The position numbers were made by a program, and so were the translations under genes. Of a stretch of DNA of 15,130 nt, positions 1 through 7,918 are shown piece by piece. Position 1 is the first letter of the stretch. Each line of letters opens with the position of its first letter. Under the pieces are notes generated by a model. It saw nothing but the letters and a program-made list of their open reading frames with translations, did not search any database and was not told the origin of the DNA. Source of the DNA: Candidatus Competibacteraceae bacterium (GTDB lineage Bacteria; Pseudomonadota; Gammaproteobacteria; Competibacterales; Competibacteraceae); contig JAAUQA010000022.1 of NCBI GenBank assembly GCA_012032855.1, positions 1 to 15,130 on the forward strand. Direction: 5' to 3'.

Positions 1-1662
1 CAGCAGCTTCACCGGCGCAGAAAATCCCCGCAGCAGTGACGGCAAGGGTGAATCCGGCACATTAATGAAACGGAATTGCTGCTCCGCTTCACGCAATTCC
101 AGCACGCGATGGTCTCCCACCGGTGCGGATTCGTTTTCCAGTTGCAACGGTAGACTTCGGCCCGCCGAATCAAGCAACCCAAGCGCGACGGGGATATGAA
201 ACGGTTTCTTATGATCTTGCCCCGGCGTGGGCGGGCAAGATTGGCGTAGGGTCAACGTATAGCTTTGGGTATCCGGATCGTAACTACCCTGCGCGGTGAT
301 TTCCGGGGTGCCCGCTTGAGTATACCAGCGCCGGAATTGCTGCCAATCGACGCCATTGGCGTCTTCCATCGCCTGGACGAAATCATCGGTAGTGACCGCC
401 TGGCCATCGTGACGTTCGAAATATAAATCCATGCCGCGGCGAAAACCATCCTGGCCCAGCAGCGCTTGCATCATGCGAATCACTTCGGCGCCTTTGTTGT
501 AGACGGTGACGGTATAGAAGTTATTGATCTCAATGTAAGCATCAGGACGCACCGGATGAGCCATCGGCCCGGCATCCTGGGGGAATTGGGCGGAGCGCAG
601 AATACGCACGTCGTCAATGCGCTTGACCGCGCGGGAACTCATATCCGCAGTGAATTCCTGGTCCCGGAACACCGTCAGCCCTTCTTTTAGACTGAGCTGA
701 AACCAATCCCGACAGGTGATACGATTGCCGGTCCAATTGTGGAAATATTCGTGACCGATGACCCCTTCAATCCCTAGATAGTCGGCATCGGTCGCTGTTT
801 CGGGTTTAGCCAACACGTATTTGGTGTTGAACACATTGAGCCCTTTGTTTTCCATTGCGCCCATATTGAAATCGCCAACCGCTACGATCATGTAAATATC
901 CAGATCGTATTCGCGTCCGAAGGTCGCTTCGTCCCAGGTCATCGCTTTTTTCAAGGACGCCATGGCATGGTCGCATTGGTCGATATTTTCCGGCTCCACG
1001 TAAATATGCAAAGCGACTTCACGCCCGGATTGGGTGGTAAAGGTGTCCGTAATCCGTTGCAAATGACCCGCCACCAGGGCGAATAAGTAGGACGGTTTTT
1101 TGAACGGGTCGTGCCAAGTCGCCCAATGTCGGCCACCCGGCAAATCACCGCTATCAATGCAATTGCCGTTAGACAGTAATACCGGATAGCGGGTCTTATC
1201 GGCCACCACGGTAGTGGTATACACAGCCATCACATCGGGGCGATCCAGGAAATAGGTGATCTTGCGGAATCCTTCCGCTTCGCATTGCGTGCAAAAGTTA
1301 CCACTGGACTGGTACAGCCCCTCCAGTGCGGTGTTGTTCTGCGGATAGATGCGAGTGGTGATCTCCAACTGAAAGCTGTTGGGGACTTGCGGTAAGGTTA
1401 ACTGATCAGCGTCAACGGTATAGTGTTCCGGGGTCAGCGTCCGTCCATCCAAACGAAGCTCGACCAGCTCCAACTGTTGGCCATCCAACACCAAAGAAGC
1501 AGTTCCTGCTTCGGTCGATTCAGGATTACGGCGCAAGGACAGCCGGGAGTGCACGAATGTGGCATCCTCGCCTAACTCGAAGCGTAAATTGACAGTGTCG
1601 ATCAGAAAAGTGGGAGGGGTATAGTCTTTAAGATGGATTGCGCGGGGGGAATCGTTTTTCAT
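1..1662 (-). CDS. pepN: Aminopeptidase N (M1 family), N-terminal 554 residues, cut by the left edge
   Basis: Zinc metallo-aminopeptidase that removes N-terminal residues from peptides in the cytoplasm. The translation follows E. coli PepN closely along its whole visible length. Seen: the exopeptidase motif GAMEN at residues 268-272; the zinc motif [11 protein letters not shown] from residue 304 (His304, Glu305, His308), with the third ligand expected near Glu327 in [13 protein letters not shown]; and [19 protein letters not shown], where the transition-state Tyr lies in this family. The visible part ends at SAPVKLL, the end of the beta-sandwich domain III; the C-terminal helical domain lies outside the window. 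The ATG at 1662 has a weak purine stretch (TAAGAG) upstream and gives the N-terminus [17 protein letters not shown], as expected for the family. No frame break is seen. It lies 57 bp downstream of the anchor-L gene on the same strand, so cotranscription is possible. Confidence 0.96.
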   Translation of the reverse strand, partial: MKNDSPRAIHLKDYTPPTFLIDTVNLRFELGEDATFVHSRLSLRRNPESTEAGTASLVLDGQQLELVELRLDGRTLTPEHYTVDADQLTLPQVPNSFQLEITTRIYPQNNTALEGLYQSSGNFCTQCEAEGFRKITYFLDRPDVMAVYTTTVVADKTRYPVLLSNGNCIDSGDLPGGRHWATWHDPFKKPSYLFALVAGHLQRITDTFTTQSGREVALHIYVEPENIDQCDHAMASLKKAMTWDEATFGREYDLDIYMIVAVGDFNMGAMENKGLNVFNTKYVLAKPETATDADYLGIEGVIGHEYFHNWTGNRITCRDWFQLSLKEGLTVFRDQEFTADMSSRAVKRIDDVRILRSAQFPQDAGPMAHPVRPDAYIEINNFYTVTVYNKGAEVIRMMQALLGQDGFRRGMDLYFERHDGQAVTTDDFVQAMEDANGVDWQQFRRWYTQAGTPEITAQGSYDPDTQSYTLTLRQSCPPTPGQDHKKPFHIPVALGLLDSAGRSLPLQLENESAPVGDHRVLELREAEQQFRFINVPDSPLPSLLRGFSAPVKLL

Positions 1663-1686
1663 AACACTCTTACGGGTTTTAGGATG

Positions 1687-1711
1687 CCGCCCGGTCGTGT
1701 GAACCGGGCGG
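1687..1711. terminator. 9-bp perfect hairpin between the anchor-L gene and pepN
   Basis: CCGCCCGGT (1687-1695) pairs perfectly with ACCGGGCGG (1703-1711) around a 7-nt loop, starting 8 bases after the stop of the upstream minus-strand gene. It is GC-rich and well placed for a terminator or attenuator, but no T-run follows it on either strand, so intrinsic termination is uncertain. It could be an mRNA 3'-end stabiliser or a partial terminator ahead of pepN. Confidence 0.45.
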
Positions 1712-1719
1712 TGACTAGA

Positions 1720-2169
1720 CTATTGCGGTCGCCAACTGCCGGAGACCGGAACATCGTTCGGCGCGCCCCAGACCCCGATGCAGGTATCCTGCGCACAGTC
1801 ATCCCAAGCATCGTTGCCGCTCAGATCCAAAAACCAGGAAGCCCTGCGTTTAACGCCGACTTCGCTGAATCCGTCACCGTTCCAATCACCCGGGATCGGC
1901 TGATCTGAAGGATTCCCGAAGTGTTCGATACAAATATCGATACCACAGCTGTCTAGTACACGGTTGCCGTTGAAATCCAAAAACCATTCTCTGCCGCGGC
2001 GAACACCGATTTCGCTGAAGCCATCGTTATTCCAGTCACCGACTACCGGGTCATCGCCAGCCTGACCGAAAGTGAACGGGTTGTTAATTTCTTCCTCATC
2101 GAATTCGTCATTACCGTTGAGATCAAGAAACCATTGACCGTCACGCATCACCCCGATTCTATCACCCAA
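1720..2169 (-). repeat. Three tandem FG-GAP/EF-hand-like protein repeats, about 144-150 bp each
   Basis: The units begin near 2166 (GDRIGVMRDGQWFLD), 2019 (FSEIGVRRGREWFLD) and 1869 (FSEVGVKRRASWFLD). The DNA for the FSE core is nearly identical in the last two copies (plus-strand ttcgctgaa at 2011 and 1861). Units 2 and 3 contain a C-x4-C pair (CGIDIC, CAQDTC); unit 1 has an acidic DEEEIN stretch there instead. The last unit stops after SGSW, so the array ends mid-repeat. Confidence 0.8.
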
Positions 2170-2997
2170 AATGCCTGTGGCAATGAAGACGGCAGCATCG
2201 ACTAAGGCATCCGAACCATCCGCAATAGCCAGTTTGAGGGTATTGGCAACGCCCGGATTGACCGAAGCTGAACAGGTCAATACAACGGTCAAACCGTCCA
2301 TTTCGGTATTGATAGTACCACCGTCACTCATCACATTGTTGATAAAAGAATCCGAGTTAGGTCCTCCGGAGCCAAACGGCTTGCCGTTATTTACGGTATT
2401 GATGGAAACAGGTGATCCGCCAATGGTCGCGCAGTTGGTACCGTTGACGAAAAAAGCGAATACATCGTTAAACTGGTTTCCGACGAATTCGTTGTATTCC
2501 TCAGAGGCAAACACATATTGGATAGAAAGTGTCGGCTTAGTGGGTATGAAATCGAATTGCAGAACGGCTGCATCTTTGGTGTTGAAGCCGGCTAACGCAG
2601 CAAGATCGGCATCACCGGGTTCCCCAAGATTAGTATTTGTTCTATCCAGAGTATTAGGCCCGACGACATCCTCTACTTGCCCGGTGCCGAGAAGAATACC
2701 TCTTTCGAAGCCGACAATGTTCTTGCCACCCTTAAAGGTACCGGCCGCCAAGATATCTCCGGTATAAACGACATTGCTGAAGGGAACGCCGGGACCAACC
2801 AAAAGGCGTACCAAGTCCGCGGGCACCAACGCCGCGGATAATGGTTTGATAACCAGGTTGCTAGGGGCTTTGGTGGGCGTATGTACCTTGGTTTGGCCCT
2901 CGCGTTCGACCGCCGAACTGACCAAAGGATTAAGCAATAACAAGCCAAGCCCTAGGGCCAGCCGACTAGGGAAATTAAACGGGGTTGGGAAATTCAT
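1720..2997 (-). CDS. Secreted choice-of-anchor L family protein with three C-terminal repeats (paralogue A)
   Basis: 425 aa. A signal peptide (MNFPTPFNFPSRLALGLGLL..., cleavage probably near SSA-VEREG) is followed by a choice-of-anchor L domain, roughly residues 45-275. Its signatures are YVFASEEYNEFVGNQFNDV, FAFFVNG, SINTVNNG, INTEMDGLTVVLTC and LKLAIADGSDALVDAAVFI. The rest is three units of about 48-50 residues with the core DWNxDGFSEIGVxR...WFLDxNGN, resembling FG-GAP/VCBS-type repeats with EF-hand-like Asp/Asn loops. The reading frame extends 9 codons further upstream, but the ATG at 2997 is preferred: AAGGA lies 8 nt upstream and its paralogue starts the same way (MNF). The family is defined by homology in secreted proteins; its function is unknown. 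No C-terminal sorting signal (PEP-CTERM, LPXTG) is seen, so release outside the cell or on the surface is an inference. It follows paralogue B after 63 bp, very likely in one operon. Confidence 0.9.
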   Translation of the reverse strand: MNFPTPFNFPSRLALGLGLLLLNPLVSSAVEREGQTKVHTPTKAPSNLVIKPLSAALVPADLVRLLVGPGVPFSNVVYTGDILAAGTFKGGKNIVGFERGILLGTGQVEDVVGPNTLDRTNTNLGEPGDADLAALAGFNTKDAAVLQFDFIPTKPTLSIQYVFASEEYNEFVGNQFNDVFAFFVNGTNCATIGGSPVSINTVNNGKPFGSGGPNSDSFINNVMSDGGTINTEMDGLTVVLTCSASVNPGVANTLKLAIADGSDALVDAAVFIATGILGDRIGVMRDGQWFLDLNGNDEFDEEEINNPFTFGQAGDDPVVGDWNNDGFSEIGVRRGREWFLDFNGNRVLDSCGIDICIEHFGNPSDQPIPGDWNGDGFSEVGVKRRASWFLDLSGNDAWDDCAQDTCIGVWGAPNDVPVSGSWRPQ

Positions 2998-3005
2998 ACT
3001 GTTGT

Positions 3006-3011
3006 TCCTTT
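3006..3011 (-). promoter_or_regulatory. Shine-Dalgarno fixing the start of paralogue A
   Basis: On the minus strand AAAGGA is followed by an 8-nt spacer and ATG at 2997. The farther in-frame start at 3024 has no comparable site. The leader resembles that of paralogue B (GCG-AA-AGGA...ATGAA), which supports duplication of gene plus leader. Confidence 0.7.
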
Positions 3012-3060
3012 GCGCTATGACCACAAATGTTATGTGACGGTTAGTGAGTCGGTAAACCAG

Positions 3061-3370
3061 CTACGGTTTCCACAGCCCACCAACAGGCAAATCGCGTGGA
3101 TTGCCCCAATTGGAGACGCAGCGATCCACATCACACCCATCCCATGCGCCGTTGGCGTTATTGTCCAGGAACCACTGTCTCCCGCGCTTGACACCGATTT
3201 CGCTGAATCCGTCGCTGTTCCAATCCGCGACGACCGGCTGGTCGTTGGGAGCACCAAAGATGAAACAGCCGTCTTCACCGTTGTCTTGTTGGCATCCATC
3301 CCATTGATCATTATCATTGCTGTCCAGGAACCAAAATTTACCATTCCGCACCACGCCAATCTGATCCCCC
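3061..3370 (-). repeat. Two tandem FG-GAP/EF-hand-like protein repeats
   Basis: Same unit as in paralogue A: IGV-x-R...WFLDxNxNxxWDxC...C...FGxPxDxPV..DWNxDG. Unit 1 starts near 3370 and carries a longer Cys loop (CQQDNGEDGC); unit 2 starts near 3207 and carries CDVDRC. The array ends mid-repeat at GGLWKP, at the same point in the unit as paralogue A. Confidence 0.78.
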
Positions 3371-4218
3371 AGGGTGGTGGTCACGCCCCCCGTCGCCAGA
3401 AAAACAGCCGAGTCCAGAATCGAGTCGCTAGCGTCGGCAACCGCCAGTTTGAGGGTATTGGTAACTCCGGGGTTTACAATCGCCGTGCAAGTCAAGAGTA
3501 CAGTTAGGCCGTCCATCTCGGTATCAATGGCGCCACCCCCATCGCTGAGATCGTTATTGATATACGCTTCGGGATTAGTCGCTGTTCCTTCCCCAAAAGG
3601 ATTTCCGTTGTTGATGGTATTGATGGACACCGGGTCCTCGTCGACCAGCGCGCAGTTCTTATCGTTGACGAAAAAGGCGAACACGTCGTTGAACGAGGTC
3701 TCGACAAATTCGTTGTACTCCTCCGAAGCGAACACGTAGCGGATAAACAGCACCGATGCGTTCGGCACCAAATCGAACTCAAGTATGGTAGCGTCATTGG
3801 TTTCGAAGCCGGACAAATCCGTCAAATCTTGATCCCCCGGCGTGCCGAGGTCTGTGCTGGTGTTATCTGCTGTATTCGGTCCGACCACGTCGATGGCCTG
3901 GCCACTACTCAGGATAACGCCGCTTTCAAACCCGATAATTCCGGTGCCCCCGATAAACGTGCCGGCTGCCAAGTCGCCGCCGACATAGTTGACATTGGAA
4001 ATCTCCACGCCGGGACCGGCCAACAGTTGCGCAAGATCCGCTGCGGTTAAATCACCGGTGAGATCCTCGACTTCAAGCCCGGGATTGCGGTTGGGAACGT
4101 GAATTTTAGCTTCACCGCGCCGCTCTGCAGCCAAAATCGCGGGAGGAGACAACACGGCCAGGGTCAGCAATGCTATAACCCAAAATCTGGAGATGTGAAA
4201 GTTCTCTAGGAAGTTCAT
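3061..4218 (-). CDS. Secreted choice-of-anchor L family protein with two C-terminal repeats (paralogue B)
   Basis: 385 aa, a tandem paralogue of the next gene downstream. Signal peptide residues 1-30 (hydrophobic WVIALLTLAVLSPPAILA, cleavage near ILA-AERRG). The choice-of-anchor L domain spans roughly residues 48-285, with YVFASEEYNEFVETSFNDV, FAFFVND, SINTINNG, IDTEMDGLTVLLTC and LKLAVADASDSILDSAVFL. Two repeats follow (GDQIGVVRNGKFWFLD... and FSEIGVKRGRQWFLD...), one fewer than in paralogue A. The start at 4218 is preferred over the upstream in-frame start at 4293: AGGA lies 8 nt before it and the signal peptide then begins properly, while the longer form would put 25 unlikely residues in front. 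It is the first gene of the pair, 71 bp after the end of the hprA-like frame as given. Function is unknown; secretion follows from the signal peptide. Confidence 0.9.
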   Translation of the reverse strand: MNFLENFHISRFWVIALLTLAVLSPPAILAAERRGEAKIHVPNRNPGLEVEDLTGDLTAADLAQLLAGPGVEISNVNYVGGDLAAGTFIGGTGIIGFESGVILSSGQAIDVVGPNTADNTSTDLGTPGDQDLTDLSGFETNDATILEFDLVPNASVLFIRYVFASEEYNEFVETSFNDVFAFFVNDKNCALVDEDPVSINTINNGNPFGEGTATNPEAYINNDLSDGGGAIDTEMDGLTVLLTCTAIVNPGVTNTLKLAVADASDSILDSAVFLATGGVTTTLGDQIGVVRNGKFWFLDSNDNDQWDGCQQDNGEDGCFIFGAPNDQPVVADWNSDGFSEIGVKRGRQWFLDNNANGAWDGCDVDRCVSNWGNPRDLPVGGLWKP

Positions 4219-4226
4219 TATTGTAT

Positions 4227-4230
4227 TCCT
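4227..4230 (-). promoter_or_regulatory. Shine-Dalgarno fixing the start of paralogue B
   Basis: AGGA on the minus strand, an 8-nt spacer, then ATG at 4218; same spacing as in the paralogue. It selects this ATG over the upstream in-frame start at 4293. Confidence 0.65.
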
Positions 4231-4289
4231 GTTCGCTAGGATCAAATACTGCATATACCAGAAACAGTACGAAGAATAGGGTGGTTTAG

Positions 4290-5336
4290 TCAAAGGCGCA
4301 ATCCATTCGATGCAGGATGCGATTTTGCCTGGGATTTTCCCGACAGACGGTATGATTCCGCAGTGTTTTGAATGACTTTTAAACCACCACTCTTACCGCC
4401 CCCCCCCTTCAAGAAACCCGCTATATTTTCCACCAGTTGTCCCGTCAAACGCTGGCGTGCTTCGCGGCTACCCCAGGCGCAATGCGGAGTCACTATCAGA
4501 TTGGGAATCTCTTTTTCCAATAGTGGGTTCCCGTGAGCCGGCGGCTCTTCCGTCAATACATCCACGCCGGCTCCACCCAGCGCACCTTCCCGCAGCGCCC
4601 TGGCAAGGGCAGCCTCATCGACTATGCCCCCTCGGGCGGCATTGATGAGAATCGCATCGCGCCGCATTAAGGCTAATTCCCAGGCACCGATCAAACCGCG
4701 GGTTTCGGGGGTCAGCGGACAATGTAGGCTCAGCACATCAACCTGCGGCAGTAACACGGGGAGGGGAATCCGACCGCTTTCGGGTTCCAAAGTCCCCGGA
4801 CGTTGCGCAATCAGAACTTTCATGCCAAACGCTTCTGCGATACGCGCGACGCTCTTGCCTAATTCGCCGTAGCCTATAATCCCCAACGTTTTGTCGGCGA
4901 GTTCCCGAATCGGGAAATCCAACAGACAAAACTGCTCAGCTCCTTGCCAGCGCTGCTCGGCAACCGCCCGATGATAATCCGGTAGATGGGTCATTAACGC
5001 CAAGATGAGACTGAACACATGCTGCACGACTGACGGCGTGCCGTAACCTCGGCAGTTACAGACCGTAATTCCTAGGCGGGTTGCCGCTTGTAAGTCGATG
5101 TTATTGGTCCCCGTGGCGGCAACGCAAATCAAGCGTAGCTCCGGTACCGACTCCAGGGCGGTAGAGTCCAGAACCACCTTGTTACTGATCACCACAGTCG
5201 CCCCCGCGATACGCTCCATCACTTGTGCAGAAGAGGTCATGGGATAATACCGCATCGTCGGCAGGCAGTTATCCAGGGTAGTGAGGTTCAGATCGTTGAG
5301 ATCCAATGAAGCCCTGTCGAGAAAAACGCCGAGCAT
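4290..5336 (-). CDS. hprA: D-2-hydroxyacid dehydrogenase, glycerate/hydroxypyruvate type; C-terminus probably frameshifted
   Basis: NAD(P)H-dependent 2-hydroxyacid dehydrogenase; the closest subgroup by eye is D-glycerate dehydrogenase (hydroxypyruvate to D-glycerate, serine-cycle or photorespiratory-type metabolism), though the substrate cannot be fixed from sequence. Seen: the Rossmann motif GYGELG at residues 155-160, catalytic Arg235 in NAARGG, Glu264 in LTEEPP and His285 in TPHCAW. The start at 5336 is supported by AGGAG with an 8-nt spacer. As given the frame makes 348 aa, ending in a Lys/Ser-rich tail after FLKGGGG that is unlike the family. The tail begins at a run of nine C (4399-4407). 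With eight, the protein would end FLKGGAVRVVV at a TAA at 4381-4379, 318 aa, the usual length and ending. Divergent from hemH. Confidence 0.9.
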   Translation of the reverse strand: MLGVFLDRASLDLNDLNLTTLDNCLPTMRYYPMTSSAQVMERIAGATVVISNKVVLDSTALESVPELRLICVAATGTNNIDLQAATRLGITVCNCRGYGTPSVVQHVFSLILALMTHLPDYHRAVAEQRWQGAEQFCLLDFPIRELADKTLGIIGYGELGKSVARIAEAFGMKVLIAQRPGTLEPESGRIPLPVLLPQVDVLSLHCPLTPETRGLIGAWELALMRRDAILINAARGGIVDEAALARALREGALGGAGVDVLTEEPPAHGNPLLEKEIPNLIVTPHCAWGSREARQRLTGQLVENIAGFLKGGGGKSGGLKVIQNTAESYRLSGKSQAKSHPASNGLRL

Positions 5337-5338
5337 GG

Positions 5339-5369
5339 GATAGTCTCCTATCTGAACTCCCGAAGGAGT
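5339..5369 (-). promoter_or_regulatory. Tandem tetraloop hairpins in the hprA leader, the second presenting the Shine-Dalgarno
   Basis: In the minus-strand transcript ACUCC-UUCG-GGAGU (5369-5356) forms a 5-bp stem closed by the canonical C(UUCG)G tetraloop. Three nucleotides later GAUAG-GAGA-CUAUC (5352-5339) forms a 5-bp stem with a GNRA-class loop that contains most of the AGGAG ribosome-binding site. ACUCCU from the first hairpin could also pair with the AGGAG, an alternative fold. The structures are read from the sequence; a regulatory role is inference. Confidence 0.45.
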
Positions 5370-5396
5370 GTTGTAATAGTCGGTGCGTTTGTAACA

Positions 5397-5402
5397 ATTA
5401 TA
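5397..5402 (-). promoter_or_regulatory. Candidate -10 box for the hprA-like gene
   Basis: Minus-strand TATAAT, a perfect sigma70 -10 match, 61 bp upstream of the hprA start. No good TTGACA-like -35 lies 16-18 bp further upstream, so strength is unclear. A second perfect TATAAT lies on the opposite strand 53 bp away, as expected of a divergent promoter region. Confidence 0.4.
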
Positions 5403-5454
5403 GAAGCGGACAGCCCAATGAACTTAACCGACTTCTTCCAAACCAAGGTAACGT

Positions 5455-5460
5455 TATAAT
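5455..5460 (+). promoter_or_regulatory. Candidate -10 box for hemH
   Basis: TATAAT on the plus strand, preceded by only a weak -35 candidate (CTTCTT at 5432-5437, 17-bp spacer). It would start transcription near 5467, about 33 nt before the inferred GTG start of hemH. It probably also drives the downstream adaptor gene. Confidence 0.4.
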
Positions 5461-5499
5461 GAACTTTCCTTCTAAGCGACCAATATCACCTTCAATATT

Positions 5500-6604
5500 G
5501 TGAAAAATGAAGCGACTTTCTCTCATGAGCAGGAGCCCTGCAGCGGGATTCTGCTGGCTAACTTAGGGACTCCTGATCAGCCCCACCGCGCGCGCTGTGC
5601 GTCGTTATCTGCGTGAGTTTCTGTGGGATCCACGGGTCGTGGAAGTGCCCCGCCCCGTGTGGTGGCTGATTCTAAACGCATTTATTCTGCCGCTGCGTTC
5701 GGGACAATCAGCGCGCCGTTATCGCATGATTTGGTCTGAGGATGGCTCACCGTTGCTGAACATTACCCAACGTCAAGCAACGGCAATTGCTGAGCGCCTG
5801 GACGGGCTGTGCGGCGGCTCGGTGAAAGTGGCGGTGGGTATGCGCTACGGCAATCCCTCCATTGCCAGCGCCTTGAACGAGTTACGGGAAGCGGGCGTTC
5901 GTCGCCTGTTGCTCTTTCCACTCTATCCCCAATACTCCGCCACCACGACTGCCTCCACCTTTGATGCGGTAGCTAAAGAACTCAGAACGTGGCGCTGGCT
6001 ACCGGAATTACGCATGGTTAATCACTACCATGATGATGCCAACTACATCAAGGCGGTGGCGGAAAGTGTCCGCGATGCTTGGAATCAATCGCCGCCCGGG
6101 GAGAAACTCTTGTTTTCTTTTCACGGCTTGCCGCGGCGTAATTTGCTGGCTGGCGATCCGTATCATTGCGAATGTCATAAAACCGCCCGTCTGATTGCCG
6201 ATTATTTGCAATTGGGCGCCGAGGATTGGGCGGTTGCGTTCCAATCCCGCTTCGGTCCGGCGGAATGGCTGAAACCTTACGCCAGCGATTTGCTGAAAGA
6301 GTGGGCTAAGCAAGGAATTAAGAGCGTGGATGTGATCTGCCCCGGCTTTGCTGCCGATTGCCTAGAAACACTAGAAGAGATCGAACAGGAAAACCGGCAG
6401 TTTTTTGTTAAGGCCGGTGGCGAACAGTACCGCTATATCCCAGCCTTGAATGATGATTCCCGTCACATCGAAACTTTGCTGCAAATCATTCTGCAGCATG
6501 GCACGGGCTGGCCCGAATTAGCACCCAACTTTGATCGTGCCACCGCCGCGCGCGCCAGGGAAGCAACTCAACAATGGGCGCAAGCAATGGGTGCTGATCG
6601 TTGA
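5500..6604 (+). CDS. hemH: Ferrochelatase, with a one-base frame break near the N-terminus
   Basis: Inserts Fe2+ into protoporphyrin IX, the last step of protoheme synthesis. The main frame (open from 5597, 335 aa) has the family signatures RRYLREFLWDPRVVEVPR, the PLYPQYSATT region, SFHGLP with the metal-site His (about residue 208 when reconstructed) and ETLEEI with the catalytic Glu (about 289). The conserved N-terminal signature GILLANLGTPDQP is present at 5545-5583 but in another frame; a stop (TAG, 5564-5566) blocks the main frame there. Removing one C from CCCC at 5581-5584 joins them as NLGTPDQPTARAVRRYL and gives about 367 aa, a normal length. The only in-frame start then is GTG 5500, without a clear ribosome-binding site. 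ATG 5525 would work only if a G were also missing at 5545-5547. Followed after 39 bp by the adaptor gene. Confidence 0.92.
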
Positions 6605-6643
6605 ATAAGCCCACCCTGTCTATATCAGCGTAACAGCAGTTTC

Positions 6644-7900
6644 GTGACGATTGCTCGTCCTCCTTTACTGATCCGGCTTGGGTTGCCGATAGCGATTATT
6701 GCCTTAGCTATTGGCAGTTTCGTTATGCTGCGCACGACACGTCCGGCAGTACCCGCTATGCAATCGGAAGAAAAAGCATGGCGAGTGACTGCTATTGAGA
6801 TTGAACCCGCTCGTTATCAGCCTGAGTTACTGTTATACGGCACTGTGGAGGCGCCTCGACAAGCTGAATTAAGCGCTGCTATTGCTGCAGACATCACCCA
6901 AGTGCTGGTCGCCGAAGGCCAGTTGGTCACAGACCAACAGTTGTTAGTCCTGTTAGACGAACGAGACGGACAACTCGCACAGCGCCAGCGCGAAGCCGAC
7001 GTGGCGGAGATCCAAGCCTTGATCGACAGTGAATTAAAACGCTATCGCAGCGACCTGGCAGCTCTGGAGTACGATAAAGCCATGCTGGAATTGGATCGAC
7101 GGGCGGTAACTCGTGCCGAAGATCTGAGACAACGCAAGGTCGGTTCCGAATCGCTGCTCGACGAGGCCCGGTTGGCGTTTCAGCGCCAAGCGCTGGCGGT
7201 AAACGCCCGGCAATTGGCGATTGATGACCATAGCACCCGCTCGGCTCAGTTGCGAGCCCGGTTGGCTAGAGCCGAAGCACTGCGCGATCAGGCCGAGTTA
7301 GATTTGCAACGCACGCGAATTGTCGCGCCGTTTGCCGGTCGGGTAGCGAGTGTGCCGGTTGCACCGGGCGATCGGGTGCGGATTGGCGATAGCCTAGTAT
7401 CCCTCTACGCCACGGCTGAGTTGGAAATTCGTGCCCAGATACCCTTCCGCTACTTGCCGGTGATACGCGCAAGCTTGAAGGCAGGGGGGAGCTTGCTCGC
7501 GCATGGCCAGCAGGATGGTCGTTCCCTGTCAGCGCGTTTGCAACGGCTGAGCGCGCAAGCGGCAAGATCGCTGGGCGGGATTGATGCGCTGTTTATCCCC
7601 ATCGACGGAGCTGATTCCATTGTGCCGGGACGGTTGTTGCGACTTGTGTTGCAGTTACCGCCGCAGGAGCAGCTCGTGGCTTTGCCGTCCAGTGCGCTGT
7701 ACGGTCTGGACCGGGTCTATCGTTTGACTGATGGCCGCCTAGCCGGGGTGACGGTAGAACGTGTCGGAGAGCGGTATAATCCGGACGGCAGTGCGCAAGT
7801 GTTGATCCGCAGTCCGGCGTTACAAATAGGAGATCAACTCATCACAACCCAATTGCCCAATGCGGTAGAAGGGCTTAAGGTCACCACTGCCGATTTATAA
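6644..7900 (+). CDS. RND/HlyD-family periplasmic adaptor subunit (membrane fusion protein)
   Basis: 418 aa. Periplasmic adaptors bridge an inner-membrane pump to an outer-membrane channel. Seen in order: an N-terminal membrane anchor (LLIRLGLPIAIIALAIGSFV, about residues 8-27); the first half of the barrel-sandwich (lipoyl-like) domain (YGTVEAPRQAELSAAIAADI, then GQLVTDQQLLVLLD); a long Arg/Gln/Ala coiled-coil hairpin at about 100-220; the second lipoyl half (TRIVAPFAGRVASVPVAPGD); then beta-barrel and membrane-proximal segments (LEIRAQIPFRYLPVI). The GTG at 6644 is the only good in-frame start after a stop at 6602; its ribosome-binding site is poor. No RND permease or outer-membrane factor lies next to it, so its partner must be elsewhere, or the protein works with something else. 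Probably cotranscribed with hemH. Confidence 0.88.
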   Translation: MTIARPPLLIRLGLPIAIIALAIGSFVMLRTTRPAVPAMQSEEKAWRVTAIEIEPARYQPELLLYGTVEAPRQAELSAAIAADITQVLVAEGQLVTDQQLLVLLDERDGQLAQRQREADVAEIQALIDSELKRYRSDLAALEYDKAMLELDRRAVTRAEDLRQRKVGSESLLDEARLAFQRQALAVNARQLAIDDHSTRSAQLRARLARAEALRDQAELDLQRTRIVAPFAGRVASVPVAPGDRVRIGDSLVSLYATAELEIRAQIPFRYLPVIRASLKAGGSLLAHGQQDGRSLSARLQRLSAQAARSLGGIDALFIPIDGADSIVPGRLLRLVLQLPPQEQLVALPSSALYGLDRVYRLTDGRLAGVTVERVGERYNPDGSAQVLIRSPALQIGDQLITTQLPNAVEGLKVTTADL

Positions 7901-7918
7901 TAGCAATCGAATACGCAC

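Noticed and set aside
2171..2767. Long plus-strand open frame (198 codons) opposite paralogue A
   Set aside because: It is antisense to a clearly recognised secreted protein and shows no family motif; the repeated coding sequence on the other strand keeps it open.
3010..3507. Plus-strand open frame of 165 codons opposite paralogue B
   Set aside because: Antisense shadow of the repeat region; similar shadow peptides arise from both paralogues because the coding strand is duplicated.
4219..4310. TTGACT-like box and TATATG upstream of paralogue B as a promoter
   Set aside because: The spacing between the two boxes is about 30 bp, too long for sigma70; the extended -10 alone is too weak to claim.
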